Origin: JAWKWH01 sp963669415
GTDB lineage: Bacteria > Pseudomonadota > Alphaproteobacteria > Rhizobiales > Rhizobiaceae
Direction: 5' to 3'
Assembly (NCBI GenBank): GCA_963669415.2
Contig: CAXXPS010000003.1
Coordinates: 1,302,001-1,366,000, forward strand
DNA: 64,000 bases
Part shown: positions 52,723 to 61,963 of the stretch, one piece after another
Numbering within the stretch: position 1 is the stretch's first letter
Layout of the letters: every line of letters starts with the position of its first letter
The notes under the pieces: generated by a model
The model's database searches: none
The model's input: only the letters and a program-made list of their open reading frames with translations
What the model was told of the DNA's origin: nothing
Made by a program: the position numbers and the translations under genes

Positions 52723-54300
52723 TTATTGCAAATAGGTCATCGGATTGACCGGAACCGACTTTTCGCGGACTTCGAAATGCAGTTTCGGCACATCGGCAGA
52801 ACCGCTCATGCCGGATCTGGCAACTTCCTGACCGCGTTTCACCTTGTCCCCGCGTTTGACCGACAATGACGAAGCATGTCCGTAAACGGTGACGAGGCCA
52901 TCTTCATGGCGCACGAGCACCGTGTTGCCGAATTCTTTCAGGCCATCGCCAGCATAGATGACAACCCCGTTCTCGGCCGCTTTCACCGTGGAACCGGAGG
53001 GCAGAGCGATATCGATGCCGTCGTTTTTTCGCCCGCCTTCAACCTTGCCGTAGGCTGAAATCACACGGCCGCGGGCCGGCCAACGCATCTTGCCAATACC
53101 GGAATCATCCGGCGTATCGGTTACCGTCGCCTTGGCTTCCTTGATGACTTCATCGGCCTGTTTCTTCACAGGCGGCGTATATTTTGGCAGCCGGTTGGTT
53201 TTACGGCTCTTGCCGACCGCAGGACCAGCCGTTCCCGTCACAATCGGGTCGATACCGTCCGGTGCCTCAGCGACAACGGTTTCGCCGGCAGCAGGTATTT
53301 TAAGCTTCTGGCCGACGCGGATAAGCCCACTCGTCAAGCCGTTGGCCTTCTTGAGGCGGTCGGTGGTGGTGCCGTATTTTCGGGCAATGTCATAAAGGGT
53401 GTCGCCTGAGACAACTTTATGGGTTGCACCTTTTGCAGCAGTCTTGCTGGCAGTTCTGGATTCGTCGGATGCAGTGATAGCGCCGCGATCGCGCGTCTTT
53501 GCGGTGGCAGGCAGCACAGCCTCGCGGTCCGGCTTTGGATCAGGTTTCGGCGCTTTCCGGGTCGTATCGTCCGTTTTCTCACCACGGCCGGAATTGGCCT
53601 TGGCAACCTTGGGATGATTGTCCGGCGCCGAAATCGGCGCGTTGCGCGAATAGACATAGGTCGGGATGACAATCTCAGAGCCGGCCTTGACGCTGTTTGC
53701 GTTCTTGATGCCGTTGACCTTCATGATCGCCTTGACGGGCACGCCGAAACGCTTGGAGAGATTGTACAAGGTTTCGCCGCGGCGCACGGTAATGCGCGTG
53801 CCGCCGGTAGCTGTCCAACCGCCCTTGCCGGTTTCGTCCACTTTCGCATGAGCCGGTTCAACAGTGCGCTTGACTGCCCCGGTTTCGATAGGATCGGTAT
53901 TGCGGACTGTGCCCACCGGCTCAAGCATGGACTTGGAATTGGCATCAGTACGGCTTCGAGAAACTTCGCGCTCGGTTCTGGTCCTATCCACCTTCACCGG
54001 CTTGAGTTCGCCGCGATCGACACTGTTTTGTGTCAGGTCGACCGGCTTCAAAGCCTCGCGATTGACCGAACCGGTGTAGGTTCCATCGGTGGAAGCAGGC
54101 TCAATTACATCGCCCGGATAGGGTTGATCGGTCTCGCCCTCAATGATGGCGCGCTGATTGGAAGTGGAGTTGGTGAACAGTCTGGTGTCGGAGAAACGGC
54201 TGACATCGGAGCTGCACCCCGCCGCCAAAGATCCCAATAAGATCAAAGCCGTACCGCGTTTTAAAACTGCGATCCGGCGGCCCGACATATAGCTACGCAT
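52723..54300 (-). CDS. LysM and M23 (LytM) domain lipoprotein, NlpD-like
   Basis: The protein has about 525 residues. It has an N-terminal signal with lipobox LAAGC, a Ser/Thr-rich linker, two LysM domains (TVRRGETLYNLSKRFGVPV near 175 and KVVSGDTLYDIARKYGTTT near 290) and a C-terminal LytM domain. In the LytM domain the first zinc motif (HxxxD) is replaced by NDGID and the second keeps HFE instead of HxH, so it lacks the zinc ligands. This degenerate LytM is typical of NlpD/EnvC-like amidase activators. The target is probably the AmiC-type amidase at 9286-10530. The start is ATG 54300 (GTG 54315 possible). Confidence 0.9.
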   Translation of the reverse strand: MRSYMSGRRIAVLKRGTALILLGSLAAGCSSDVSRFSDTRLFTNSTSNQRAIIEGETDQPYPGDVIEPASTDGTYTGSVNREALKPVDLTQNSVDRGELKPVKVDRTRTEREVSRSRTDANSKSMLEPVGTVRNTDPIETGAVKRTVEPAHAKVDETGKGGWTATGGTRITVRRGETLYNLSKRFGVPVKAIMKVNGIKNANSVKAGSEIVIPTYVYSRNAPISAPDNHPKVAKANSGRGEKTDDTTRKAPKPDPKPDREAVLPATAKTRDRGAITASDESRTASKTAAKGATHKVVSGDTLYDIARKYGTTTDRLKKANGLTSGLIRVGQKLKIPAAGETVVAEAPDGIDPIVTGTAGPAVGKSRKTNRLPKYTPPVKKQADEVIKEAKATVTDTPDDSGIGKMRWPARGRVISAYGKVEGGRKNDGIDIALPSGSTVKAAENGVVIYAGDGLKEFGNTVLVRHEDGLVTVYGHASSLSVKRGDKVKRGQEVARSGMSGSADVPKLHFEVREKSVPVNPMTYLQ

Positions 54301-54422
54301 AACCTGCACCCGCACATACTCGATACAAAAACTGGTATGATTAAAGCGCGTTAATGTTACCGGTCGGTTAAACCTGCGGTTATTTAAGTCAGAATCTCAG
54401 AGCGGGATGAAGCACCGGCACT

Positions 54423-55076
54423 TCAAAGCGCCTCGGCAACGCCCTTGATCAACGGCTGCGCCCGTGTCTCGCCGATGTTTTCACGCTCGAAACGGCTACC
54501 GATTTTCGTCAGCTTGGCCAACTTCTGCTTACCGTCACCTGGTCCGATCGGCGCGATCATGATACCCCCGGTCGCCAACAGATCGACGAACTTTCGCGGC
54601 AGGTTTTCAAACGCAGCCCACGCAACGATCCGGTCAAATGGACCCTCGCCCGCCATATTCCGCGATCCATCCATCTGCACTGCCACCGCATTACCCAGCC
54701 CCAGCGAGACAAATCGCTCCTGCGCCGCCTCGGTCAGGGATTTGTAACGGTCAACGGATTTGACCTTGGCACCAAGCCGGGCCATGACAGCGGCGGTAAA
54801 TCCACTGCCCGTTCCGATTTCCAACACCCTATGACCAGCGACGATGTCGAGCGAGCTCAATATTTTCGCCTGGAAATCGACACCCTCGATGTCCTCGCCG
54901 CAAGCAATCGGCAGCGATTGGCCGGACCAGGTCAAGTCAGCATAATCGTCTGAAACAAACATCTGCCGCGGCACCGTTTCCAACGCCTTGAACAAGGCAT
55001 CGCTGGAAATTCCGCGAGCGCGCGCGCGCAGAATAAAGGCCGCAAATCCTTCACGATCGGCAGCCTTTGCATTCAT
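54423..55076 (-). CDS. pcm: protein-L-isoaspartate O-methyltransferase
   Basis: The SAM-dependent enzyme repairs damaged Asp/Asn residues. The 217-residue protein has the SAM motif VLEIGTGSGFTAAVMARLG, preceded by the family-specific ISSDALFKALETVPRQMFV. The start overlaps the stop of surE (ATGA at 55073-55076), the usual surE-pcm arrangement. An M23 lipoprotein gene follows. Confidence 0.96.
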   Translation of the reverse strand: MNAKAADREGFAAFILRARARGISSDALFKALETVPRQMFVSDDYADLTWSGQSLPIACGEDIEGVDFQAKILSSLDIVAGHRVLEIGTGSGFTAAVMARLGAKVKSVDRYKSLTEAAQERFVSLGLGNAVAVQMDGSRNMAGEGPFDRIVAWAAFENLPRKFVDLLATGGIMIAPIGPGDGKQKLAKLTKIGSRFERENIGETRAQPLIKGVAEAL

Positions 55077-55828
55077 GCCAAAGCCTCTCCGAGGTCTTTC
55101 ATCACTTCATAGGCTGTCAGATCGAGTTTCAACGGGGTTACAGCAATCCTGTTGTTCTTCAACGCGGTCAGATCGGTTCCGTTTACAAACTCGGCCGGTT
55201 TACGGCCGAATCGCAGCCAATAATACGGAAATCCGCGGCCATCAGCACGTTCATCGATCCACAGTCCGTGAACCAGTTTGCCCTGACCGACCACTTCGGC
55301 GCCTTCGACTTCGTCTGGCGTGCAGTTTGGAAAATTCACATTCAGGAACATGCCGGACGGCATATCGAGACCGATCAACTTCTTCAACAATTCCGGTCCG
55401 TGTGTCTCGGCCACTTCCCAAGGGACAACACGCTCGCCATCGAAATTGTACGCCTGGCTGACGGCTATCGACCTGCAGCCAATCAGCGTGCCCTCCATCG
55501 CGCCGGCAATGGTGCCAGAATAGGTCACGTCGTCTGCGATGTTGGCGCCAGAGTTCACACCGGACAAAACAAGGTCCGGTGGTTCGGGCATGATCTTGCG
55601 CGCCGCCATGATGACGCAATCCGTCGGTGTTCCGCGCAGCGCAAAGTGCCTGTCGCCCACTTCGCGCAGCCGCAATGGTTCAGAAAGAGAAAGCGAATGG
55701 GCAAGGCCGGACTGGTCGGCTTCCGGCGCCACGATCCAGATGTCATCAGAAAGCGTCCGCGCCATGCGTTCCAGCACCGCCAGCCCCTCGGCGTGGATGC
55801 CGTCGTCATTTGTCAGCAAAATGCGCAA
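55073..55828 (-). CDS. surE: 5'/3'-nucleotidase SurE
   Basis: This is a metal-dependent nucleotidase with survival roles in stationary phase. It has 251 residues. The N-terminal metal site is ILLTNDDGIHAEG, followed by VLSGVNSGANIADDVTYSGT, both hallmarks. It lies ten bases after the serS stop and overlaps pcm, so serS-surE-pcm form an operon. Confidence 0.97.
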   Translation of the reverse strand: MRILLTNDDGIHAEGLAVLERMARTLSDDIWIVAPEADQSGLAHSLSLSEPLRLREVGDRHFALRGTPTDCVIMAARKIMPEPPDLVLSGVNSGANIADDVTYSGTIAGAMEGTLIGCRSIAVSQAYNFDGERVVPWEVAETHGPELLKKLIGLDMPSGMFLNVNFPNCTPDEVEGAEVVGQGKLVHGLWIDERADGRGFPYYWLRFGRKPAEFVNGTDLTALKNNRIAVTPLKLDLTAYEVMKDLGEALA

Positions 55829-55838
55829 TTGTCGCTCC

Positions 55839-57116
55839 CTATGCGGTTATCGTTTCCAACCCGCCCAGATAGGGGCGAAGCACTTCCGGCACGGAGATCG
55901 AGCCATCTTCGTTTTGATAGTTTTCCATCACCGCTATCAACGCGCGGCCGATTGCAACGCCCGACCCGTTAAGCGTATGGACGAATTTTGTCTGTTTCTC
56001 GCCTTCGGGGCGGTAGCGCGCATTCATGCGCCGCGCCTGAAAATCGCCGCAAACCGAGCAGGACGAGATTTCGCGATAGGCGCCCTGCCCCGGAAGCCAG
56101 ACCTCGATATCGTAGGTTTTGCGCGCACCGAAGCCCATGTCGCCGGTAGACAAAACCACCGTGCGATAATGCAGGCCCAGTTTCTCCAGCACGGTCTCAG
56201 CGCAGCGGGTCATGCGCTCGTGTTCATCGGCCGACGATTCCTGATCGGTGATCGAGACCAGTTCGACCTTGTAGAACTGGTGCTGTCGAAGATAGCCACG
56301 CGTGTCCTTGCCGGCCGACCCGGCTTCCGAACGGAAGCACGCGGTCAGCGCGGTTACCCGCTTCGGCAATGTTGCCGCGTCGGTGATGTCTTCCGCGACC
56401 ATATAGGTCAGCGGCACTTCGGCAGTTGGAATCAACCACCGTCCATCGGTTGTCCGAAACAGGTCGTCGCCAAACTTCGGCAGTTTGTCCGTTCCGTAGG
56501 CGGCATCGTCGTTGACCAGCAATGGCGGCTGCACTTCGGTATAGCCGTGCTCCTGTGTGTGCAGGTCGAGCATGAACTGGCCTAGCGCGCGTTCCAGCCG
56601 CGCCAACCCACCCTTCAATACCGCAAAGCGACTGCCGGAAATCTTGGCCGCCGTTTCAAAATCCATCTGTCCCAGCGCTTCGCCGAGTTCGAAATGCTCC
56701 TTGGGATCGAAATCGAATTCTTTCTTCTCGCCATGACGGCGAATTTCAATATTGGCCTCTTCATCCGCACCAACCGGCACATCGTCGTGGGGAATGTTGG
56801 GCAGCACGGCCAAGGCTTCATTCAATGCCTTGTCGAGCTCTCGCGCCCTGTCCTCGCCCGACTGGACGAACTCCTTGATCTCACCCACTTCGGCCTTGAG
56901 CTTCTCCGCACGCTCCTTGTCGCCGGCCTGCATGGCGGCTCCGATCTCCTTTGAAGCTGAATTTCGGCGCTCCTGCGCCTCCTGCAGCTTGGCGATATGC
57001 GTCCGTCGCTCCTCGTCCAGGGCAATTATCGTCGAAGAAGCGGGCTCGGCGCCCCTGTTTTCCAGCGCGCGGTCAAGCGCTTCAGGGTTTTCACGAATCC
57101 ATTTGGTGTCGAGCAT
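55839..57116 (-). CDS. serS: seryl-tRNA synthetase
   Basis: The class II synthetase has 425 residues. An N-terminal coiled-coil arm (about 25-105, HIAKLQEAQERRNSASKEIG) binds tRNA-Ser. The class II motifs are visible: motif 2 region TACFRSEAGSAGKDTRGYLR and motif 3 GSGVAIGRALIAVMEN. It is first in the serS-surE-pcm operon, 66 bases after tatC. Confidence 0.97.
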   Translation of the reverse strand: MLDTKWIRENPEALDRALENRGAEPASSTIIALDEERRTHIAKLQEAQERRNSASKEIGAAMQAGDKERAEKLKAEVGEIKEFVQSGEDRARELDKALNEALAVLPNIPHDDVPVGADEEANIEIRRHGEKKEFDFDPKEHFELGEALGQMDFETAAKISGSRFAVLKGGLARLERALGQFMLDLHTQEHGYTEVQPPLLVNDDAAYGTDKLPKFGDDLFRTTDGRWLIPTAEVPLTYMVAEDITDAATLPKRVTALTACFRSEAGSAGKDTRGYLRQHQFYKVELVSITDQESSADEHERMTRCAETVLEKLGLHYRTVVLSTGDMGFGARKTYDIEVWLPGQGAYREISSCSVCGDFQARRMNARYRPEGEKQTKFVHTLNGSGVAIGRALIAVMENYQNEDGSISVPEVLRPYLGGLETITA

Positions 57117-57182
57117 GGGACCGGTCCGGGCCGTTTAGGCAGAGTTCAGATCTTCGGATGCCGTTGTGGCAGAATCAAAGCG

Positions 57183-58022
57183 TCAGGAGGATCCGGACGC
57201 TGGCGCCGTTTTAGCTTCCCCGTCAGCTTGCGCAAGCTGTTCCTCGCGCTTTTTCTCTACCATGCGTGCCGTCCAGATCGAAAGCTCGTACAGCAGGATT
57301 GTCGGCAAAGCGAGGCCAAGCTGGCTGACCGGGTCCGGCGGCGTCAGCACTGCGGCGACAATGAAAGCTGCCACAATGGCATATTTTCGCTTGTCCTTCA
57401 GGCCTTCTGAACCAACCAGGCCAACTCTGGCCAGAAGCGTGGTTACCACGGGTAGCTGGAACACCAGCCCAAACGAGAAGATCAGCGTCATGATCAAGCC
57501 GAGATATTCCGACACTTTCGGCAGCAGCGAAATCTGGATTTCCTGATCCGGTCCGACCTGCTGCATCGACAGGAAAAACCACATCACCATCGGTGTGAAG
57601 AAGAAGTAGACCAGTCCACCGCCGATCAGAAAAAGAACCGGTGAGGCAATCAGAAACGGCAGGAATGCCATGCGTTCGTTACGATAGAGGCCGGGTGCAA
57701 CGAATTTGTATAACTGGGCCGCAATAAGCGGAAAAGCCAGCACAAGGCCGCCAAACGCGCCGATCTTGATCTGAGTGAAAAAGAACTCCTGCGGCGCGGT
57801 GTAAATAAGCTCGATCTTGCTTTCATCGAGACCTGCCCATCCGACCGCCCAGGTAAACGGAATGACCAGCAGATTGAAAATCTGCTTGGCAAAGAAGAAG
57901 CAGACCAGGAATGCGACGAAAAAACCGGCAATGGCCCACATCAACCGGCTGCGCAACTCGATCAGATGTTCGATCAACGGGGCAGAGGACTGTTCGATTT
58001 CGTCGGTTTCTTTGTCGCTCAA
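57183..58022 (-). CDS. tatC: twin-arginine translocase subunit TatC
   Basis: The 279-residue protein has six transmembrane segments. The family start LIEHLIELRSRLMWA and the signature GLVFQLPVVTTLLARVGLV are present. It forms the Tat receptor with TatB for export of folded proteins. The C-terminus is extended by an Ala/Glu/Lys-rich tail of about 30 residues. Its start overlaps tatB by four bases. Confidence 0.96.
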   Translation of the reverse strand: MSDKETDEIEQSSAPLIEHLIELRSRLMWAIAGFFVAFLVCFFFAKQIFNLLVIPFTWAVGWAGLDESKIELIYTAPQEFFFTQIKIGAFGGLVLAFPLIAAQLYKFVAPGLYRNERMAFLPFLIASPVLFLIGGGLVYFFFTPMVMWFFLSMQQVGPDQEIQISLLPKVSEYLGLIMTLIFSFGLVFQLPVVTTLLARVGLVGSEGLKDKRKYAIVAAFIVAAVLTPPDPVSQLGLALPTILLYELSIWTARMVEKKREEQLAQADGEAKTAPASGSS

Positions 58023-58603
58023 CTTGCCGCCCCCGTCCTTTTGCGTGTGGCGCGCTTGGCAGGAGCCTTGGAGGCAGACTTGGCGGCAGTTTTACCGGCA
58101 GCGGTTTTTCTGGCGGCCGGTTTGCTGGTGGCGGTCTTGCTGCGCGAGGTGGATTTCTTGGCAGCCGGTTTGGCCGCACTTGCCGTCTTTTTCGCCGCTG
58201 GTTCCAACTCCGGTTTTGTGTCCGGCAGTTTGACAGGTGCTTCTGGCGCCTTGACCTCGTCTGCTGCCTTGCCGGCCGGAATTCCTGCCTTGGTTCCCGG
58301 CTTGATGGCCTCATCCAGACCGGACTTGATCTGCTCACCCATCTTTTTCATGGGATTGAGTTCCTTGCGGATCTCGGCAGTCGGATCGAGTTTGCGGGCG
58401 TCGTCGACGATCGATTTGACATCGTCCAGTTCGGCTTCCTTCAACGCGTCATCGAACTGACGGCGAAAATCACCGGCCATGGAGCGCAGTTTGTTTGTAG
58501 TCTTGCCAAAGGTCCGCAACATGCGCGGCAAATCCTTCGGGCCCACAACAACAATGAGCACGATGGCAACGATGAGAAGCTCGGGCCAGCCGATGTCAAA
58601 CAT
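58019..58603 (-). CDS. tatB: twin-arginine translocase subunit TatB
   Basis: The 194-residue protein has an N-terminal helix MFDIGWPELLIVAIVLIVVV with GPKDLPRMLRTFG, then an amphipathic helix. The C-terminal part (about 120-194) is an Ala/Lys-rich low-complexity tail with repeats such as AKKSTSRSKTATSK. The Glu in the first helix (PELL) is typical of TatB. It lies 65 bases after tatA. Confidence 0.95.
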   Translation of the reverse strand: MFDIGWPELLIVAIVLIVVVGPKDLPRMLRTFGKTTNKLRSMAGDFRRQFDDALKEAELDDVKSIVDDARKLDPTAEIRKELNPMKKMGEQIKSGLDEAIKPGTKAGIPAGKAADEVKAPEAPVKLPDTKPELEPAAKKTASAAKPAAKKSTSRSKTATSKPAARKTAAGKTAAKSASKAPAKRATRKRTGAAS

Positions 58604-58668
58604 TACGATACGATCCGGAAAGCGCCTTGGCGCTCAAATCCCACGATCCGCAACGACGATGCGGATGC

Positions 58669-58893
58669 TCAGGATTTGCTCGCCTTTTCTTCAGCTGCCT
58701 TGACCGCTTCATCGGCACGATGTTCGACGGTTTTGGCTTCTTCGGCCGCTGCCTCTTCTTCGCTCATGCCTTTTTTGAAGCTCTTGATGCCTTTTGCGAC
58801 ATCACCCATCAGCTCGGGGATCTTTCCGCGCCCGAACAACAAAAGCACAACCACCAGCACGATGATCCAGTGCCAAATCGAGAAAGTACCCAT
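58669..58893 (-). CDS. tatA: twin-arginine translocase subunit TatA
   Basis: The 74-residue protein starts MGTFSIWHWIIVLVVVLLLF, followed by the TatA hinge FGRGKIPELMGDVAKGIKSFKKG. It forms the Tat pore. It is first of tatABC, 34 bases downstream of an ABC ATPase gene on the same strand, which could therefore drive read-through into the tat genes. Confidence 0.96.
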   Translation of the reverse strand: MGTFSIWHWIIVLVVVLLLFGRGKIPELMGDVAKGIKSFKKGMSEEEAAAEEAKTVEHRADEAVKAAEEKASKS

Positions 58894-58927
58894 AACAGCC
58901 TCTTTGAAAAATTTCTATTGGAGTGAT

Positions 58928-60031
58928 CTATGCGCTTTCGCGCTGTGTTTCAAACACAAGTACGTCAGATTCGCGAATAATTAGACGAATTTGGCCCGAC
59001 TCATCCGGCAGCGAGCCACAGCGCAGCCGTGCCCACAGTGGTTGGTCGACGCCAGGAACAGCCAGTTCAACCATTTCGACGACGCCCAAAAAGCGTTTCG
59101 ACAGTACCCGTGCGTGAATGCCGTCTCCGTTCGCGTCGCACTCTATACCGGCAAGGCGAATGGCCACAACCGCCGGGGCGCCGTCACGCAACCCCCCTGC
59201 CTTGAAAGTCCCGATGGGGGTTTGAACCACACCGCCCTTGGCCACGCCTTCAATGATGTTGAGTTCGGAGAAGAACCCCGCAACGAACAAATCCTTCGGT
59301 CGATGGTACAATTCAAAGCCGGTGCCCACTTGCACCAGTTTGCCCCCACGCAGCAGGGCAATGCGGTCTCCGAGCCGCATCGCCTCTTCGGCATCGTGGG
59401 TGACGATAACGGCAGTCGCGCGGCTTTGACGCAGGATAGACAATGTCTCGCTTCGCACCCGGTCCTTCAACCGCGAATCCAGTCCTGAAAAGGGCTCGTC
59501 CATCAACAATACGGCCGGCCGGGGCGCAAGCGCCCTGGCAAGCGCCACGCGCTGCTGCTCGCCTCCGGACAAGACATGCGGGTAGACCGACGCATATTCT
59601 GTCAATCCGACGCGTGACAACGCTGTCATTGCCTCGCGCTCGGCCTCCGGCTTTGTCAACGCAGTCAGGCCGAAACAGACGTTCTCCAGAATGGTCAGGT
59701 GAGGAAAAAGCGCAAAATCCTGGAAAACCAGTCCGATCGAACGTTGCTCCGGTGGCAGAAATACCGACGGGCCGGCGATTTCTCGGCCATTGAGAAGTAC
59801 GCGCCCGTGTGTTTGCGCCTCGATGCCTGCGGCAATCCGAAGAAGGGTTGTCTTACCAGATCCCGAAGGTCCCAGCAGGCAAAGGACTTCGCCGGGTTCG
59901 ACTGCCAAATCGAAATCGCGCAGCGTTTGCGCTCCGTCGGGATAGTTGTGGCAGATTCCCTCAAACGCCAGTTCAGCTGCAAAGCTGACGCCTGCAGGTA
60001 CAACAACCGCACTGTCTCTGAAATCTGCCAT
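58928..60031 (-). CDS. ABC transporter ATP-binding protein, PotA/FbpC type, orphan
   Basis: The 367-residue ATPase has Walker A GPSGSGKTT, signature LSGGEQQRVALARALA, Walker B VLLMDEPFSGLD and the switch His in VTHDAEEAMRLGDR. After residue 240 a C-terminal TOBE-like domain follows (IEGVAKGGVVQTPIGTF to the end). It belongs to the spermidine/putrescine or ferric-iron importer group. No permease or binding-protein gene is adjacent. A repeat element separates it from scpB. It is 34 bases upstream of tatA. Confidence 0.9.
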   Translation of the reverse strand: MADFRDSAVVVPAGVSFAAELAFEGICHNYPDGAQTLRDFDLAVEPGEVLCLLGPSGSGKTTLLRIAAGIEAQTHGRVLLNGREIAGPSVFLPPEQRSIGLVFQDFALFPHLTILENVCFGLTALTKPEAEREAMTALSRVGLTEYASVYPHVLSGGEQQRVALARALAPRPAVLLMDEPFSGLDSRLKDRVRSETLSILRQSRATAVIVTHDAEEAMRLGDRIALLRGGKLVQVGTGFELYHRPKDLFVAGFFSELNIIEGVAKGGVVQTPIGTFKAGGLRDGAPAVVAIRLAGIECDANGDGIHARVLSKRFLGVVEMVELAVPGVDQPLWARLRCGSLPDESGQIRLIIRESDVLVFETQRESA

Positions 60032-60051
60032 CAGACGCCCTTACAGCCCCA

Positions 60052-60316
60052 AGGTCATGGACTCACAAACAGGATCAAAATGGTTTGAGCAAATTTGGTT
60101 GGAAATCAGGAGCGAGCTTGCAGGAAACCGTCCGGTTTTCAAAAGCTTGCGACGCAATAGCCAGGCAAATTTGCCGAATCCTTCGAACGCTCGTAACCGC
60201 TTCCCAAACCGTCGTCAAAGGCCTCAACCGGGGGATTGGCCCCGCTTTTCCGCCTTTTCCTGGGTTTGCTTTGCGGTTTCGGCGCCATTTTGACCCTGTT
60301 TGTGAGTTCATGACCT
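60052..60316. repeat. MITE-like element, 265 bp with 32-bp terminal inverted repeats
   Basis: The left end (60052-60083) and the reverse complement of the right end (60285-60316) agree at 30 of 32 positions; both begin AGGTCATG and continue through ACTCACAAACAGG. The interior has no recognisable gene; frames of 63-128 codons crossing it are probably incidental. It lies in the gap between scpB and the ABC ATPase gene. Its sequence is unrelated to the element at 6384-6652. Confidence 0.75.
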
Positions 60317-60334
60317 GTTTCGGGGCCGCACAGG

Positions 60335-61078
60335 TCAATCATTCGCGCCGCCGGGTGTCAACAGGCCCAATTCCTCCAGATCAATGTCGGTTAACGCGTC
60401 TTCTTCTTCCGTCAGTTCATCCGGATCAGCCAATGGCAATGGTACGGCAAAATTCGTCGGCATCCGCGTAGACAGCAAACCGGCGCCTTTGAGTTCATCA
60501 AGACCCGGCAAATCGCGCAGTTCCTCCAATCCGAAATGATCAAGGAATGCGGTCGTAGTTCCGTAAGTTACGGGGCGGCCCGGTGTTCTGCGCCGGCCGC
60601 GCATTCGAATCCACTCTGTTTCCAGAAGGATATCTAGCGTGCCTTTGGATGTCTCCACACCGCGTACTTCCTCGATTTCCGCCCGGGTGACCGGCTGGTG
60701 GTAAGCAATTATCGCCAGCACTTCCAAAGCGGCCCGCGAGAGCTTCTTCTGCACAATCGCATCACGGCTCATCAGGAATGACAGGTCACCCGCAGTCCGG
60801 AAAGCCCAGGCATCGTCGATGCGAACAAGATTGACGCCGCGTTTTTCGTAGATTTGGCGAAGTTCCTCGATTGCCGCCGGAATATCGGTGTCTTCCGACA
60901 ACCGGCCGGCCAGTGCCTTTTCAGTAACCGGCTCTGCCGATGCAAAGATAATCGCTTCGACCATTCGCGCTGCTTCAGCCAACTGCAAACGCCGCGCCGG
61001 ATTTTCGATCGTTATCTCTTCTCCCTCTCCGACCTCGCCATCGAAGGGAACAACAACCGACTGATCGCCGTCATCCAT
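60335..61078 (-). CDS. scpB: segregation and condensation protein B
   Basis: ScpB is a kleisin-interacting winged-helix protein of the SMC-ScpAB condensin complex. The 247-residue protein has the first winged helix at VEAIIFASAEPVTEKALAGRL and the second around LEVLAIIAYHQPVTRAEIEEVRG, the strongest family signature. It has an acidic C-terminal tail. Its start overlaps the scpA stop by eight bases. Confidence 0.95.
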   Translation of the reverse strand: MDDGDQSVVVPFDGEVGEGEEITIENPARRLQLAEAARMVEAIIFASAEPVTEKALAGRLSEDTDIPAAIEELRQIYEKRGVNLVRIDDAWAFRTAGDLSFLMSRDAIVQKKLSRAALEVLAIIAYHQPVTRAEIEEVRGVETSKGTLDILLETEWIRMRGRRRTPGRPVTYGTTTAFLDHFGLEELRDLPGLDELKGAGLLSTRMPTNFAVPLPLADPDELTEEEDALTDIDLEELGLLTPGGAND

Positions 61079-61925
61079 GTGAATTCTCCCCGGATTCCTG
61101 CTTGGTGCGGTGCTCCGCCTGCACCGACCTTAAATAAAGTGTCGAAAATGGTTCGCTTTGCGACAACTCGACTTCGCCTTCACGAACGAGTTCCAAACTG
61201 GCTGCAAAGGAACTCGCCATGACCGTGGCTCGCTCTTCAGGAAGCGCCAGATACTCAACAAGAAACTGATCCAGAGCGGTCCACTCAGGCGCCCTGCCAA
61301 TCAGCTCAATCAGCCGGTCCCGCGCATCTTTGAGTGACCAGACGTGACGCTCTTCGATTTGCACCGAAGTGATGGCATTTCGCTGGCGCTGACCGGCATA
61401 GGCGGTCAGTAAGTCATATAGCGAGGCTTCGAACTGGCTTCGTCTCTCAACGATTACCGCCTCTGGCATGCCGCGCGCGAAAATGTCACGTCCCAGCCGG
61501 TTGCGGTTGACCAATCGCGTACCGGCGTCTCGCATCGCTTCCAGCCGCTGCAATCGGAATTGCAGAATTGCGGCCATCTCCTCGCCGGTCTGGCCGTCTT
61601 CATCCGGTTTTTGGGGTATCAGCAGTTTTGACTTCAGATAGGCAAGCCAGGCGGCCATCACCAGATAGTCAGCCGCAATCTCGAGCTTCAGTTCGCGAAA
61701 CCCATCGATGAAAGTCAAATATTGCTCGGTCAGCGCGAGAACCGATATTCGCGCCAGATCAACTTTCTGACTGCGGGCGAGATGCAGCAGCAAGTCGAGC
61801 GGACCTTCAAAACCTTCGACGTCGATTACCAAAGCTTCTCCGTCGGGCAGGCGGTCGCCTGCACCTTCGGACCACAAAGGGTCCATCGGCGAATTCCGGT
61901 CACCTGTTTTTGGCTGCGCGCTCAC
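61071..61925 (-). CDS. scpA: segregation and condensation protein A
   Basis: This kleisin bridges SMC heads. The 284-residue protein begins its core with FEGPLDLLLHLARSQKVDLARISV, the family signature, and continues YLVMAAWLAYLKSKLLIP. The C-terminal winged helix contains VREGEVELSQSEPFSTLYLR. It follows nagZ by 38 bases and overlaps scpB. Confidence 0.95.
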   Translation of the reverse strand: MSAQPKTGDRNSPMDPLWSEGAGDRLPDGEALVIDVEGFEGPLDLLLHLARSQKVDLARISVLALTEQYLTFIDGFRELKLEIAADYLVMAAWLAYLKSKLLIPQKPDEDGQTGEEMAAILQFRLQRLEAMRDAGTRLVNRNRLGRDIFARGMPEAVIVERRSQFEASLYDLLTAYAGQRQRNAITSVQIEERHVWSLKDARDRLIELIGRAPEWTALDQFLVEYLALPEERATVMASSFAASLELVREGEVELSQSEPFSTLYLRSVQAEHRTKQESGENSHG

Positions 61926-61963
61926 CTAGGTATCGTTCCCGATTTGCTCATCATTTCCGGTAT

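Noticed and set aside
55539..56585. 348-codon plus-strand open frame
   Set aside because: Antisense to surE and serS, both complete; composition typical of a shadow frame.
57911..58984. 357-codon plus-strand open frame
   Set aside because: It is antisense to tatC-tatB-tatA and follows third-base composition of those genes; no family features.
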